In this document: one piece after another, positions 15,528-22,662 of the stretch
Layout: each line of letters opens with the position of its first letter
Numbering within the stretch: position 1 is the stretch's first letter
NCBI GenBank assembly: GCA_023253795.1
Contig: JALRFG010000013.1
Coordinates: 1 to 22,662 of the forward strand
Direction of reading: 5' to 3'
DNA length: 22,662 nucleotides
Source: Methylocystis sp.
GTDB lineage: Bacteria; Pseudomonadota; Alphaproteobacteria; Rhizobiales; Beijerinckiaceae
Position numbers and translations under genes: made by a program
Notes under the pieces: generated by a model
The model's database searches: none
Told to the model about the DNA's origin: nothing
What the model saw: the letters and a program-made list of their open reading frames with translations, nothing else

Positions 15528-15542
15528 TTAACGATGCGTTAA
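15528..15542. promoter_or_regulatory. CtrA-type binding box upstream of amiC
   Basis: TTAACGATGCGTTAA is a perfect TTAA-N7-TTAA, the full binding site of the alphaproteobacterial cell-cycle regulator CtrA. It lies 66 bases before the amiC ATG and 33 bases after the preceding stop, exactly in the only promoter-sized gap here. Assuming about 60-63% G+C, a chance match anywhere in a window this long is expected well under once. The sequence alone does not show whether it activates or represses. Confidence 0.6.
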
Positions 15543-15608
15543 GCTTACCGCCGCAGTCTCCGCGCCAACGCATGACTTCGGTTTTGTGCGAATCAACGCC
15601 CGTCCGGC

Positions 15609-16898
15609 ATGAGACGCAAAATGGCGGCATCGATCCTATCCACTGCGCGAAACAGCGCCGCCCGTCGCTCCGGACTTCGGCGCGCGCTGGCGGCTCTTGT
15701 CTTCGCATTGTCGTCGATGGCGCCAGCCGCCGGGCAAACGCCGGTGTCGGTTATTGCGAGCCACATTGAAAACGCGACGGACCACACCCGGCTGACATTC
15801 GACCTCACCGGGCCTGTCGCCGCCCATGTCTGGCCGATCGCCAATCCGGCCCGCATCATCGTCGATTTGCCGGAAGTGACGTTCCAGATGGAGCCGTCAG
15901 CTAGTCGCGGTAGTGGATCGAAACTCATTCGCGCCTATCGCTTTGGCCAGTTCGCGCCCGGACGATCCCGCGTCGTCATCGATCTTGCGGCGCCGGCGAC
16001 GGCGGTCCGAGTCGAAAGCCAGCCCGCCGCCTCCGGCGCGCGACTGATCATCGAACTCGCCCCCATCAGCGCCGCGCGCTTCACCGCCGATGCGCAGGCG
16101 GCAGGCGCGATTCCGGCGGCAAAACCGTCCCCCGCGCCGCCGGCACCGCTTGGCCTCGCCCCTCTGGCCCCGACCGAAAAACCCGTCGTGATGATCGACC
16201 CCGGCCATGGCGGCGTCGATCAGGGCGCCGTCGCCAGAAACGGGACGGAAGAAAAGATGATCGTGCTCGCCTTCGCCCGCGCCCTGCGGGAGAAGATCGA
16301 AGCCCGCGGCCGTCTGCATGCGGTTTTGACCCGTGACGACGATATCTTCCTGCCGCTCGCCGAGCGCGTGGCGCTCGCTCACCGCGCCAACGCCGCCCTG
16401 TTTCTCTCGATCCACGCCGATACGCTGGCGGCGCCGCATGTCGAGGGCGCGACGGTCTACACCGTATCGGCCGCGGCCTCCGACGCCGAGGCGGCTCGCA
16501 CCGCTGAGCATGAAAACAGCGCCGATCAGGCGGCGGGGCTGGAAAGCCCGGCCGCCGATGGCGAGATTGGCGACATTCTGTTCGATCTGACCCGCCGCGA
16601 AACCCACGCCTTCAGCCGCCAGTTCTCGCATTCTCTGGTGACGCGCTGGAAAGAAGCGGGCAGCCTGAACAAGAACCCGACCCGCTCGGCCGGCTTTGTC
16701 GTGTTGAAAGCGCACGATATTCCGTCCGCCATGCTTGAGCTTGGCTATGTGTCGAGCGCCAAGGACCTGGCGCGCCTGACCTCTCCAGAGTGGCGGGACC
16801 GGGCCGCCGGCAAGACCGCCGAGGCGATCGAGGCGTTTTTCGCCGCCCGGGCCTCAGCCGCGGCGGCGCCCGCGCCGGATACGCCGCGCCCAGAATAA
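15609..16898 (+). CDS. amiC: N-acetylmuramoyl-L-alanine amidase (AmiC type)
   Basis: Periplasmic zinc amidase that removes stem peptides from peptidoglycan, mainly during septum splitting. 429 residues. An export signal occupies about 1-43: several arginines, hydrophobic ALAALVFALSSMA, then APAAGQ. An AMIN domain for septal or wall targeting spans about 45-150. A Pro/Ala linker leads to the Amidase_3 domain (about 192-412). Zinc ligands are His200 in DPGHGG, Glu215 and His269 in SIHAD; catalytic Glu377 lies in MLELGYVS. A 40-residue insert around 285-330 corresponds to the inhibitory helix that LytM activators displace in E. coli amidases. ATG 15609 has no clear ribosome binding site; ATG 15621 is an alternative. 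PBP1A follows after 155 bases. Confidence 0.95.
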   Translation: MRRKMAASILSTARNSAARRSGLRRALAALVFALSSMAPAAGQTPVSVIASHIENATDHTRLTFDLTGPVAAHVWPIANPARIIVDLPEVTFQMEPSASRGSGSKLIRAYRFGQFAPGRSRVVIDLAAPATAVRVESQPAASGARLIIELAPISAARFTADAQAAGAIPAAKPSPAPPAPLGLAPLAPTEKPVVMIDPGHGGVDQGAVARNGTEEKMIVLAFARALREKIEARGRLHAVLTRDDDIFLPLAERVALAHRANAALFLSIHADTLAAPHVEGATVYTVSAAASDAEAARTAEHENSADQAAGLESPAADGEIGDILFDLTRRETHAFSRQFSHSLVTRWKEAGSLNKNPTRSAGFVVLKAHDIPSAMLELGYVSSAKDLARLTSPEWRDRAAGKTAEAIEAFFAARASAAAAPAPDTPRPE

Positions 16899-16950
16899 AA
16901 CACAAAATACCTGCAAGGGTTAACCAGCCCGATCGCCCGGATTACGCGCC

Positions 16951-16981
16951 AAAAAAGGGGCGCGGCGACCTCTGCCGCCCC
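16951..16981 (-). terminator. Possible minus-strand (antisense) terminator
   Basis: Read on the minus strand, GGGGCGGC, a 7-base loop and GCCGCGCCCC (one 2-base bulge) form a G+C-rich hairpin directly followed by six T's (complement of 16951-16956). Read on the plus strand there is no T-run. Both flanking genes are on the plus strand, so it would stop antisense transcription entering amiC. It may also be fortuitous. Confidence 0.4.
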
Positions 16982-17053
16982 GTGTGATCGACGAGACGAA
17001 CCCCATATCAGATGCGGACGCCATAGCGTCCGACGCTGTGAGGAAAATCATAC

Positions 17054-19465
17054 ATGCGCCTGTTTGCGAGATTTCTCGGCTTTCTGTTTGCGACCGGCAC
17101 GATCGTCTTTCTGCTGGGCGCCGTCGCGATCGCCACCGTGGTCTTTTACTATTCGAAAGACCTGCCGGACACCGCGACGCTCCAGAAATACGAGCCGCCG
17201 GTCACGACCCGCGCGCATTCGGCCGATGGATCGATCCTCGCGGAATATTCGCACGAACGCCGCCTGTTCCTGCCCTACACCTCGATCCCGCCGCTGGTGC
17301 GGCAAGCCTTTATCTCGGCGGAAGACAAGAACTTCTTCACCCATAGCGGCGTCGACCCCGAAGGCGTCGCGCGCGCGGTGATGATCCTTGTCGAAGGCAA
17401 CAAGCATGTGCAGGGCGCCTCGACCATCACCCAGCAGGTCGCCAAGAACTTCCTTGTCGGCAATGAGCGTTCGTTTGATCGTAAAATCCGCGAAGCGCTG
17501 ATCTCGTTCCGGATCGAGAACGCCTATTCGAAAGAGCACATCCTCGAGCTCTATCTCAATGAAATTTATCTCGGCCTCGGCAATTATGGCGTCGCCGCCG
17601 CAGCGCTGAATTACTTCAACAAATCGGTCAGCGAACTGACCATCGCCGAAGCCGCCTATCTCGCCGCCTTGCCCAAGGCGCCGAACAACTATCACCCGTT
17701 CCAGCATCGCGAACGCGCTCTGGAGCGTCGCAACTACGTCATCGACCGCATGGCGGATGACGGCTTCATCACGCCGGAAGAAGCCGCCAAGGCGAAGACC
17801 GAACCGCTGGGCGTCAATCCGCGCGTGCTTTCGCCCAACACCTATGTCGCCGGCTATTTCGCCGAAGAAGTGCGCCGCGAATTGCTCGAACGTTACGGCG
17901 AAAAGATTCTCTATGAGGGCGGCCTGACGGTTCGAACCACGCTCGATCCGAAAATGCAGGCGATGACGCGCAAGGCGCTCGCCGACGGCCTCGTGCGTTT
18001 TGACGAAGCGCATGGCTTCCGCGGCCCGATCAATCACATTGACGTCTCCGGCGACTGGGGAACGGCGCTCGCCAATATTCCCGCGCTTGGCGACGTGCGC
18101 CCCTGGCGTCTCGCCGTCGTGCTCGACACCAGCGACGGCAATGCGCGTCTAGGCATTCAGCCCGGCCGCGAAAAATCCGGCGAAATCTCCAGCGAACGTG
18201 AAACCGGCACGCTCGGCGCCGACGGCATGCGCTGGACGGGACGCAATCCGCGCAGCGCTTTCACGCCCGGCGACGTGATTTACGTCGAGCCGCTTGCCGG
18301 ACGCGCCGGCGCTTACCGCCTGCGGCAGATTCCGGAAATCTCCGGCGCCATGATGGCGATGGATCCCTACACCGGCCGCGTGTTTTCGATGGTCGGCGGC
18401 TTCTCCTACGATCAGTCGGAGTTCAACCGCGCGACGCAGGCGCTGCGCCAGCCGGGTTCGTCGTTCAAGCCCTTCGTCTACGCCACGGCGCTCGACAACG
18501 GCTACACGCCCTCCTCCTCGATCCTCGACGAACCGATTTCGATCAAACAGGCGGACGGTTCTTGGTGGACGCCCGAAAACTTCGAAGGCGGACACGGCAC
18601 CGGCGCGCATCCGCTGCGTCATGGCGTCGAGCATTCCAAGAACATGATGACGGTGCGTCTGGCCAATGACGTCGGCATGCCGCTCATCGCCGAATACGCC
18701 AAGCGCTTTGGCGTCTACGACAATATGGCGCCCTATCTGTCGATGGCGCTCGGCGCCGGCGAAACGACGCTGATGAAAATGGTCACCGGCTATTCGATGC
18801 TGGCCAATGGCGGCAAACGCGTGAAGCCGACGCTGGTCGATCGCGTTCAGGATCGCTACGGCAAGACGATCTATCGTCACGACGAGCGTGAATGTATCGG
18901 CTGCGATGCCGAGAACTGGGACAATCAGCTCGAACCCAAGCTTGTCGACAAGCGCGAGCAGGTGCTTGATCCGCTCACCGCCTACCAGATCACGTCGATC
19001 ATGGAAGGCGTGATCCAGCGCGGCACCGGCGTGTCGATCAAGGCGGTCGGCAAACATCTCGCCGGCAAGACCGGCACCACCAACGAAGCCAAGGATCTGT
19101 GGTTCGTCGGCTATTCGCCCGATCTCTGCGTCGGCGTTTATATCGGCTATGACCGTCCGCGTTCGATGGGCAGCCACGCGCAGGCGGCGCAATACAGCGC
19201 GCCGATCTTCCGCGATTTCATGATGCAGGCGCTGAAAGACAAGCCTGACACGCCTTTCCGCGTGCCGCCGGGCATCAAGCTTGTCTCGGTCGACCCGCAT
19301 TCGGGTCTGCGTTCATCGGGCGCCGGCTCCATTCTTGAGGCCTTCAAGCCTGGCACGGCCCCGCCGGATTCTTTCTCTGGCGGCGATGGCGAAGGCGGCG
19401 CAAACCAGATGAACTCATCGCATGTCGATCAATCGGTCGGCAGCGGCACTGGCGGATTATATTAA
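17054..19465 (+). CDS. mrcA: Bifunctional penicillin-binding protein 1A
   Basis: Inner-membrane class A PBP that polymerises and crosslinks peptidoglycan. 803 residues. The N-terminal transmembrane helix is at about 9-33. The GT51 transglycosylase domain (about 50-230) has catalytic Glu90 in SAEDKNFF, then GASTITQQVAKN, KIREALIS and LELYLNEIYLG. An OB-like region lies between domains (about 320-425). The transpeptidase domain (about 430-700) has Ser469 in SSFK, SKN at 528-530 and KTG at 672-674. The C-terminus is a Gly/Ser-rich tail. All key residues are intact. GTGAGGA lies about 10 bases before the ATG. The amiC-PBP1A order is common in Rhizobiales, where prfB often follows; here a terminator and the opposite-strand queC follow instead. 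Confidence 0.96.
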   Translation: MRLFARFLGFLFATGTIVFLLGAVAIATVVFYYSKDLPDTATLQKYEPPVTTRAHSADGSILAEYSHERRLFLPYTSIPPLVRQAFISAEDKNFFTHSGVDPEGVARAVMILVEGNKHVQGASTITQQVAKNFLVGNERSFDRKIREALISFRIENAYSKEHILELYLNEIYLGLGNYGVAAAALNYFNKSVSELTIAEAAYLAALPKAPNNYHPFQHRERALERRNYVIDRMADDGFITPEEAAKAKTEPLGVNPRVLSPNTYVAGYFAEEVRRELLERYGEKILYEGGLTVRTTLDPKMQAMTRKALADGLVRFDEAHGFRGPINHIDVSGDWGTALANIPALGDVRPWRLAVVLDTSDGNARLGIQPGREKSGEISSERETGTLGADGMRWTGRNPRSAFTPGDVIYVEPLAGRAGAYRLRQIPEISGAMMAMDPYTGRVFSMVGGFSYDQSEFNRATQALRQPGSSFKPFVYATALDNGYTPSSSILDEPISIKQADGSWWTPENFEGGHGTGAHPLRHGVEHSKNMMTVRLANDVGMPLIAEYAKRFGVYDNMAPYLSMALGAGETTLMKMVTGYSMLANGGKRVKPTLVDRVQDRYGKTIYRHDERECIGCDAENWDNQLEPKLVDKREQVLDPLTAYQITSIMEGVIQRGTGVSIKAVGKHLAGKTGTTNEAKDLWFVGYSPDLCVGVYIGYDRPRSMGSHAQAAQYSAPIFRDFMMQALKDKPDTPFRVPPGIKLVSVDPHSGLRSSGAGSILEAFKPGTAPPDSFSGGDGEGGANQMNSSHVDQSVGSGTGGLY

Positions 19466-19496
19466 TCAACGAGACGATCCGATCTCACGATGATCC

Positions 19497-19538
19497 AAAA
19501 AAACCGGCGGGACAGGCACTCTGTTCCGCCGGTTTTTT
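19497..19538. terminator. Bidirectional intrinsic terminator
   Basis: Arms AACCGGCGGGACAG (19502-19515) and CTGTTCCGCCGGTT (19521-19534) pair over 14 bp with one G-U, around loop GCACT. Six T's (19533-19538) follow on the plus strand and seven A's (19497-19503) precede, giving a T-run in both directions. It lies between the convergent PBP1A and queC genes and would serve both. Confidence 0.9.
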
Positions 19539-19559
19539 AATGTGTGAAACAGATTTGCT

Positions 19560-20285
19560 TTAACGCGCCGAACCAGCGGCGGCCTTGAATTTTTCCCAGC
19601 CCTTGGCGCGCAGATCGCAGGCGGGGCAGCGGCCACACCCATAGCCCCAGTCAAAACGCTGATTGCGATCGCCCAGATAGCAGGTGTGCGTGTCTTCAAC
19701 GATCAAATCGACAAGCGCCGCGCCGCCCAAATCTTGCGCCAGAGCCCATGTCGCCGCCTTGTCGATCCACATCAGCGGCGTGTGAATGACAAAGGGCCGG
19801 TCCATACCCAGCGACAGCGTGCGCGCCATGCTCTGAATGGTGTCGTTGCGGCAATCGGGATAGCCGGAAAAATCCGTTTCGCACATGCCGCCAACCAGAT
19901 CGACGACGCCGCGCCGATAGGCGAGCGCCGCGGCGAAAGCCAGAAACAGCAAATTGCGTCCCGGCACAAAAGTGTTGGGCAGACCGTCGGCGCCCATGGC
20001 GATTTCGGCGTCTCGCGTCAGCGCCGTTTCAGAAATCGCCCCTAACGCTTCAATCGGCAGGGTATGATCGGGGCCGAGCCTGTCACGCCAGCGCGGATCG
20101 CATTGCGCCAGCCCTTCGCGCAACGCCGCGCGACGCTCCAATTCAACGCGATGCCGTTGGCCATAATCGAAACCGATTGTTTCGACGCGCGTAAAACGCG
20201 TCAGCGCCCAGGCGAGACAGGTGGTCGAATCCTGTCCCCCGGAAAAAAGAACCAGCGCTCCGGCGTGTGCGTCTTGTTGCGTCAT
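19560..20285 (-). CDS. queC: 7-cyano-7-deazaguanine synthase (QueC)
   Basis: Converts 7-carboxy-7-deazaguanine and ammonia to preQ0, using ATP, in the queuosine tRNA-modification pathway. 241 residues. The PP-loop SGGQDSTTC is at 15-23, and FDYGQRHRVEL follows at 39-49. NTFVPGRNLLFL is at 104-115, and DFSGYPDCR at 138-146. Zinc-binding cysteines are Cys202, Cys217, Cys220 and Cys223 in GCGRCPACDLR; the first two are spaced more widely than in E. coli. No queD, queE or queF is in view. It follows the histidine kinase gene by 45 bases on the same strand, so they may share a transcript, and it ends at the bidirectional terminator. Confidence 0.96.
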   Translation of the reverse strand: MTQQDAHAGALVLFSGGQDSTTCLAWALTRFTRVETIGFDYGQRHRVELERRAALREGLAQCDPRWRDRLGPDHTLPIEALGAISETALTRDAEIAMGADGLPNTFVPGRNLLFLAFAAALAYRRGVVDLVGGMCETDFSGYPDCRNDTIQSMARTLSLGMDRPFVIHTPLMWIDKAATWALAQDLGGAALVDLIVEDTHTCYLGDRNQRFDWGYGCGRCPACDLRAKGWEKFKAAAGSAR

Positions 20286-20330
20286 GATCGCCCATCCCTA
20301 GCGTGGACGGCGACATCGCGCCAGCCCGCC

Positions 20331-21848
20331 TCAGACGGGATGGCTGTCGGCGTCGTAACGCGGCAATGCGCTCATTACTTTTTGCGGCGGAAACACAATG
20401 ATGGCCTCCGCACCCTCGCCCGGTTGCGATTTGAGGAAGAATTCGCCCTCGTGCAATTCGATCAATCCCTTGACGATCGGCAGGCCCAGACCGGTGCCTT
20501 CTTCGGCGCTTTTATTCGCCAGGACGCCGCGTCCGAAACGCGTCATCACCATGGCGATTTCATCTTCCGCAATGCCGGGACCCGTGTCGCGAACCGTCAC
20601 ATATTGTCCACCGGCGCTGGTCCAGCCAACTTTTATGGTCACGACGCCGCCCGACGGCGTAAATTTGACGGCGTTGGTCAGGAGATTCAGAACAATCTGA
20701 CGCACGGCGCGCAAATCCGCCCAGAGCGGCGGCAATCCTTTTTCTATTGTCTCAATGAGCGTGATGTCACGCTTTTGCGCGCGGAGCGCCAGAAGATGCC
20801 GGCACTCCTCCGCCACGGCCGCCAGAAATACGCTTTCCTCGTGCAATTCGTAACCGCCCGCCTCGACGCGCGACAGATCGAGAATCTCATTGATCAGCGT
20901 CAGCAACTGTTGACCGCTGCCAAGAATATCGCCCGCATAATCCCGGTAGGCGGGGTTTTCATGCGGGCCGTAGAGTTCGCCGGCGAGCACTTCAGAAAAA
21001 CCGATGATCGCATTGAGCGACGTGCGCAGTTCATGGCTCATCGTCGCCAGAAAACGCGGTTTCGCCAGATTGGCTTCTTCAGCGCGGCGACGCGCTTCAT
21101 CAGAAAGCGCCGTGACGCGCGTCATCTCCGCTTTCAATTCATTGTTTTCTTCGCGCGCAAACCAGTCTTCAATAACAAAGCGTCGCAGCCGATACGCAAG
21201 GCCAATGAAAAAAACATGCGCCAGCGTCAACAGCACCAGCAGCGGCGCCTGTTCAGATGCAGGCATGATCAAGAATACACATATGGCCAGCGTGATCGCC
21301 GCCGGCCCGATCGCGGCATAGACCGCCACCAAAACCGTCGCCGCGGCAATAGCGTCAACGCCGGCGCGCAGGACCAACAAAAGCGCCAGAAAGCCGGACG
21401 CGTGCGTCTGCGGCGCAGCGATAAGAGGAAAAACCGCCGCCGCCCAAATCAGCCCGTTAAGCCCCTCGGCAAAAAGAACGCGGGCGCGACGCTGTAACAG
21501 CGGCGTTTTCGCCTCCGCTTCCGATAAAAGTCGTCGAGCGACGAACTGGCGGGCTCCCACGCCGGCAAGCGCCGCCATCGCCCAGCCAATCAACATATCG
21601 GCGGCGACGAAACTGTGCGCCAGCCAGACCGCCAGCAGGATCATGCCCAGATCCGCCGGCAAAAAACGGATGCGCGCCTCGGCGTAGACGCTCAACAGCC
21701 CAAGATCGTAGCCGCGATGGCCCGTGTCCGAACTTGTCAGCCTTTCGCGCGCCGCGCGCACCCACGCGCCGAGCCGACGTTTATGCGTCGCGTGCTGCGG
21801 CTCTGCATCCTGGTTCCGACCGATATTTTCCGCCGTCGCGTCGTGCAT
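20331..21848 (-). CDS. Membrane sensor histidine kinase, PleC/DivJ-like
   Basis: 505 residues. A charged cytoplasmic N-terminus (about 1-60) precedes five to six transmembrane segments between about 63 and 220 with very short loops, so there is no periplasmic sensor domain. A coiled segment (about 230-262) leads to the HisKA box MSHELRTSLNAIIGFSEVL with phospho-acceptor His272. GPHENPAYRDYAGDI and the stretch from LLTLINEIL to RVEAG are typical of PleC/DivJ/PdhS kinases. The ATPase has the N box NLLTNAVKF, the G1 box DTGPGI, the F box FGRG and the G2 box GTGLGLPIV. The usual Pro after His-Glu-Leu-Arg-Thr is Ser277. Such kinases act on DivK/PleD-type regulators that feed CtrA; the partner here is unknown, with no response regulator adjacent. 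Confidence 0.9.
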   Translation of the reverse strand: MHDATAENIGRNQDAEPQHATHKRRLGAWVRAARERLTSSDTGHRGYDLGLLSVYAEARIRFLPADLGMILLAVWLAHSFVAADMLIGWAMAALAGVGARQFVARRLLSEAEAKTPLLQRRARVLFAEGLNGLIWAAAVFPLIAAPQTHASGFLALLLVLRAGVDAIAAATVLVAVYAAIGPAAITLAICVFLIMPASEQAPLLVLLTLAHVFFIGLAYRLRRFVIEDWFAREENNELKAEMTRVTALSDEARRRAEEANLAKPRFLATMSHELRTSLNAIIGFSEVLAGELYGPHENPAYRDYAGDILGSGQQLLTLINEILDLSRVEAGGYELHEESVFLAAVAEECRHLLALRAQKRDITLIETIEKGLPPLWADLRAVRQIVLNLLTNAVKFTPSGGVVTIKVGWTSAGGQYVTVRDTGPGIAEDEIAMVMTRFGRGVLANKSAEEGTGLGLPIVKGLIELHEGEFFLKSQPGEGAEAIIVFPPQKVMSALPRYDADSHPV

Positions 21849-22022
21849 CGTTCCGGAGACCGCTAGCTTAAGGTTGACTATTCAGAAGTGGACAACAATC
21901 CTTAACCACCGCCTGACAACCCCCTTCCGGATCGTGTTAAATCACCACAAATCTCCCTGTATCAATCTGTTGGCGCGTTTTGCGCTGCCAATGCAGAAAT
22001 TGTCGACGAACAAGCCAGGCTC

Positions 22023-22662
22023 ATGACACAGGCGCCAAAGACCCGCGCACGCTCTCTCAATCAGCTCGTGACGCAGATCCGCGCCTGCGATGTCTGTGTG
22101 CAAGCGCCGCAGGGACCGCCCCTGCCGCATCCGCCACGTCCCGTGCTGCGGGTCAGTCAAACCGCAAGATTGCTGATCGCCAGCCAGGCGCCCGGCAATC
22201 TCGTCAATCAGACCGGCACGCCCTTCAACGATCCTTCCGGCGATCGACTGCGTGACTGGCTCGACCTCGACCGCGACAATTTCTATGACGTCGCGCGCAT
22301 CGCGATTGTGCCGATGGGTTTTTGCTTTCCCGGCAATGATGCAGCGGGCGGCGATCTGCCGCCACGGCGCGAATGTCGGGAGAAGTGGCACGATGCGCTA
22401 TTCGCGGCGATGCCGCAGATTGAAACCGTGCTGGCGATTGGCCGCCATGCGCAAGCCTATCATTTTGCGCGGCTAGGCCATGTGCTGCCAAAATCTGCGA
22501 GCATGACCGACATTGTCTCCCACTGGCGGGACTTCGCCACAACGCAGCCCCGCATCATTCCTTTGCCGCATCCTTCCTGGCGCAATACCGGCTGGCTGAA
22601 ACGCCACCCCTGGTTCGAAGCCGAACTCCTGCCCATCGTGCGTGCGGAAGTCGCGCGATTGG
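22023..22662 (+). CDS. Uracil-DNA glycosylase superfamily protein (truncated by window edge)
   Basis: 213 residues are visible and the frame is open at the edge. Motif A is SQAPGNLVNQTGTPFND at 54-70, and the C-terminal motif is LPHPSWRN at 181-188, as in the COG1573-type superfamily. Cys22 and Cys25 (CxxC), Cys101 in GFCFPGN and Cys118 in RREC are spaced as the four iron-sulfur cysteines of family 4 glycosylases. Motif A differs from family 4 GEAPG, with Gln at the Glu position, and there is no UdgX-type KRRIH loop, so it is a divergent branch. Expected role: removal of uracil or a related base; substrate unknown. It is divergent from the histidine kinase with a 174-base spacer. AGGC is the only weak ribosome binding site before the ATG. 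Confidence 0.85.
   Translation, partial: MTQAPKTRARSLNQLVTQIRACDVCVQAPQGPPLPHPPRPVLRVSQTARLLIASQAPGNLVNQTGTPFNDPSGDRLRDWLDLDRDNFYDVARIAIVPMGFCFPGNDAAGGDLPPRRECREKWHDALFAAMPQIETVLAIGRHAQAYHFARLGHVLPKSASMTDIVSHWRDFATTQPRIIPLPHPSWRNTGWLKRHPWFEAELLPIVRAEVARL

Noticed and set aside
18149..19300. Open frame of 383 codons on the minus strand inside the PBP1A gene
   Set aside because: Antisense shadow; Arg/His-rich with no motif, and PBP1A has all catalytic residues.
20064..21497. Open frame of 477 codons on the plus strand across queC and the histidine kinase
   Set aside because: Antisense to two well-supported genes; Arg/Gln-rich shadow translation with no domain.
21942..22391. Minus-strand frame overlapping the start of the UDG-like gene
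   Set aside because: The plus frame has clear glycosylase motifs over the same bases; the minus frame has none.
1..22662. CRISPR array, insertion sequence, prophage or defence island
   Set aside because: No regularly spaced repeats, transposase or integrase motifs, and no stretch of clearly foreign composition; nearly all genes are core functions.

Overview
The window is a G+C-rich stretch of bacterial chromosome, almost certainly from an alphaproteobacterium of the Hyphomicrobiales (Rhizobiales) type. The evidence is the gene order rpoZ-rsh-pdxJ-acpS-lepB-rnc-era-recO-parC, the bifunctional RSH in place of separate RelA and SpoT, a long-tailed omega subunit, a RecO without a zinc finger, an amiC-PBP1A pair, a full CtrA-type box, and an intergenic palindromic element of a kind dispersed through Rhizobiales genomes. 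Genus cannot be fixed from the sequence; a Beijerinckiaceae/Methylocystaceae-like organism is a guess.

Layout. 1-207: tRNA-Arg(ACG) on the minus strand, with a small cluster of direct and inverted repeats beyond its 3' end. 354-2639 (+): an alpha/beta hydrolase, cysE (serine acetyltransferase) and a secreted, C-terminally membrane-anchored protein of unknown function. 2650-4932 (-): parC. 5277-5528 (+): a short secreted protein. 5525-13031 (-): a long housekeeping block, read rpoZ, rsh, pdxJ, acpS, lepB, rnc, era, DUF1737, recO. It contains ATGA (pdxJ/acpS) and GTGA (rnc/era) start/stop overlaps, so at least these pairs are translationally coupled. 13032-13580: a relatively A+T-rich divergent spacer. 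13581-14207 (+): a NYN-domain putative nuclease with a strong intrinsic terminator. 14481-19465 (+): a single-pass glycine-zipper protein, the periplasmic amidase AmiC and the bifunctional penicillin-binding protein PBP1A, closed by a terminator that works in both directions. 19560-21848 (-): a PleC/DivJ-like histidine kinase followed by queC. 22023 to the edge (+): a uracil-DNA-glycosylase-superfamily gene cut by the window end.

Functionally the window joins stringent response and transcription (rsh, rpoZ), secretion (lepB), lipid and cofactor synthesis (acpS, pdxJ), RNA processing and ribosome maturation (rnc, era, queC), DNA maintenance (recO, parC, UDG-like), sulfur assimilation (cysE) and wall remodelling (amiC, PBP1A). 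A perfect TTAA-N7-TTAA box ahead of amiC, a TTAACCAT half-site ahead of the glycine-zipper gene, and a cell-cycle-type histidine kinase nearby suggest that the envelope part is under cell-cycle control.

I found no mobile element, CRISPR array, phage or defence island, and no convincing new multi-gene system. The points most worth a second look are regulatory and small-scale: the CtrA box, the dispersed-type repeat between rsh and pdxJ, the repeat cluster next to tRNA-Arg, and several proteins I could not identify.
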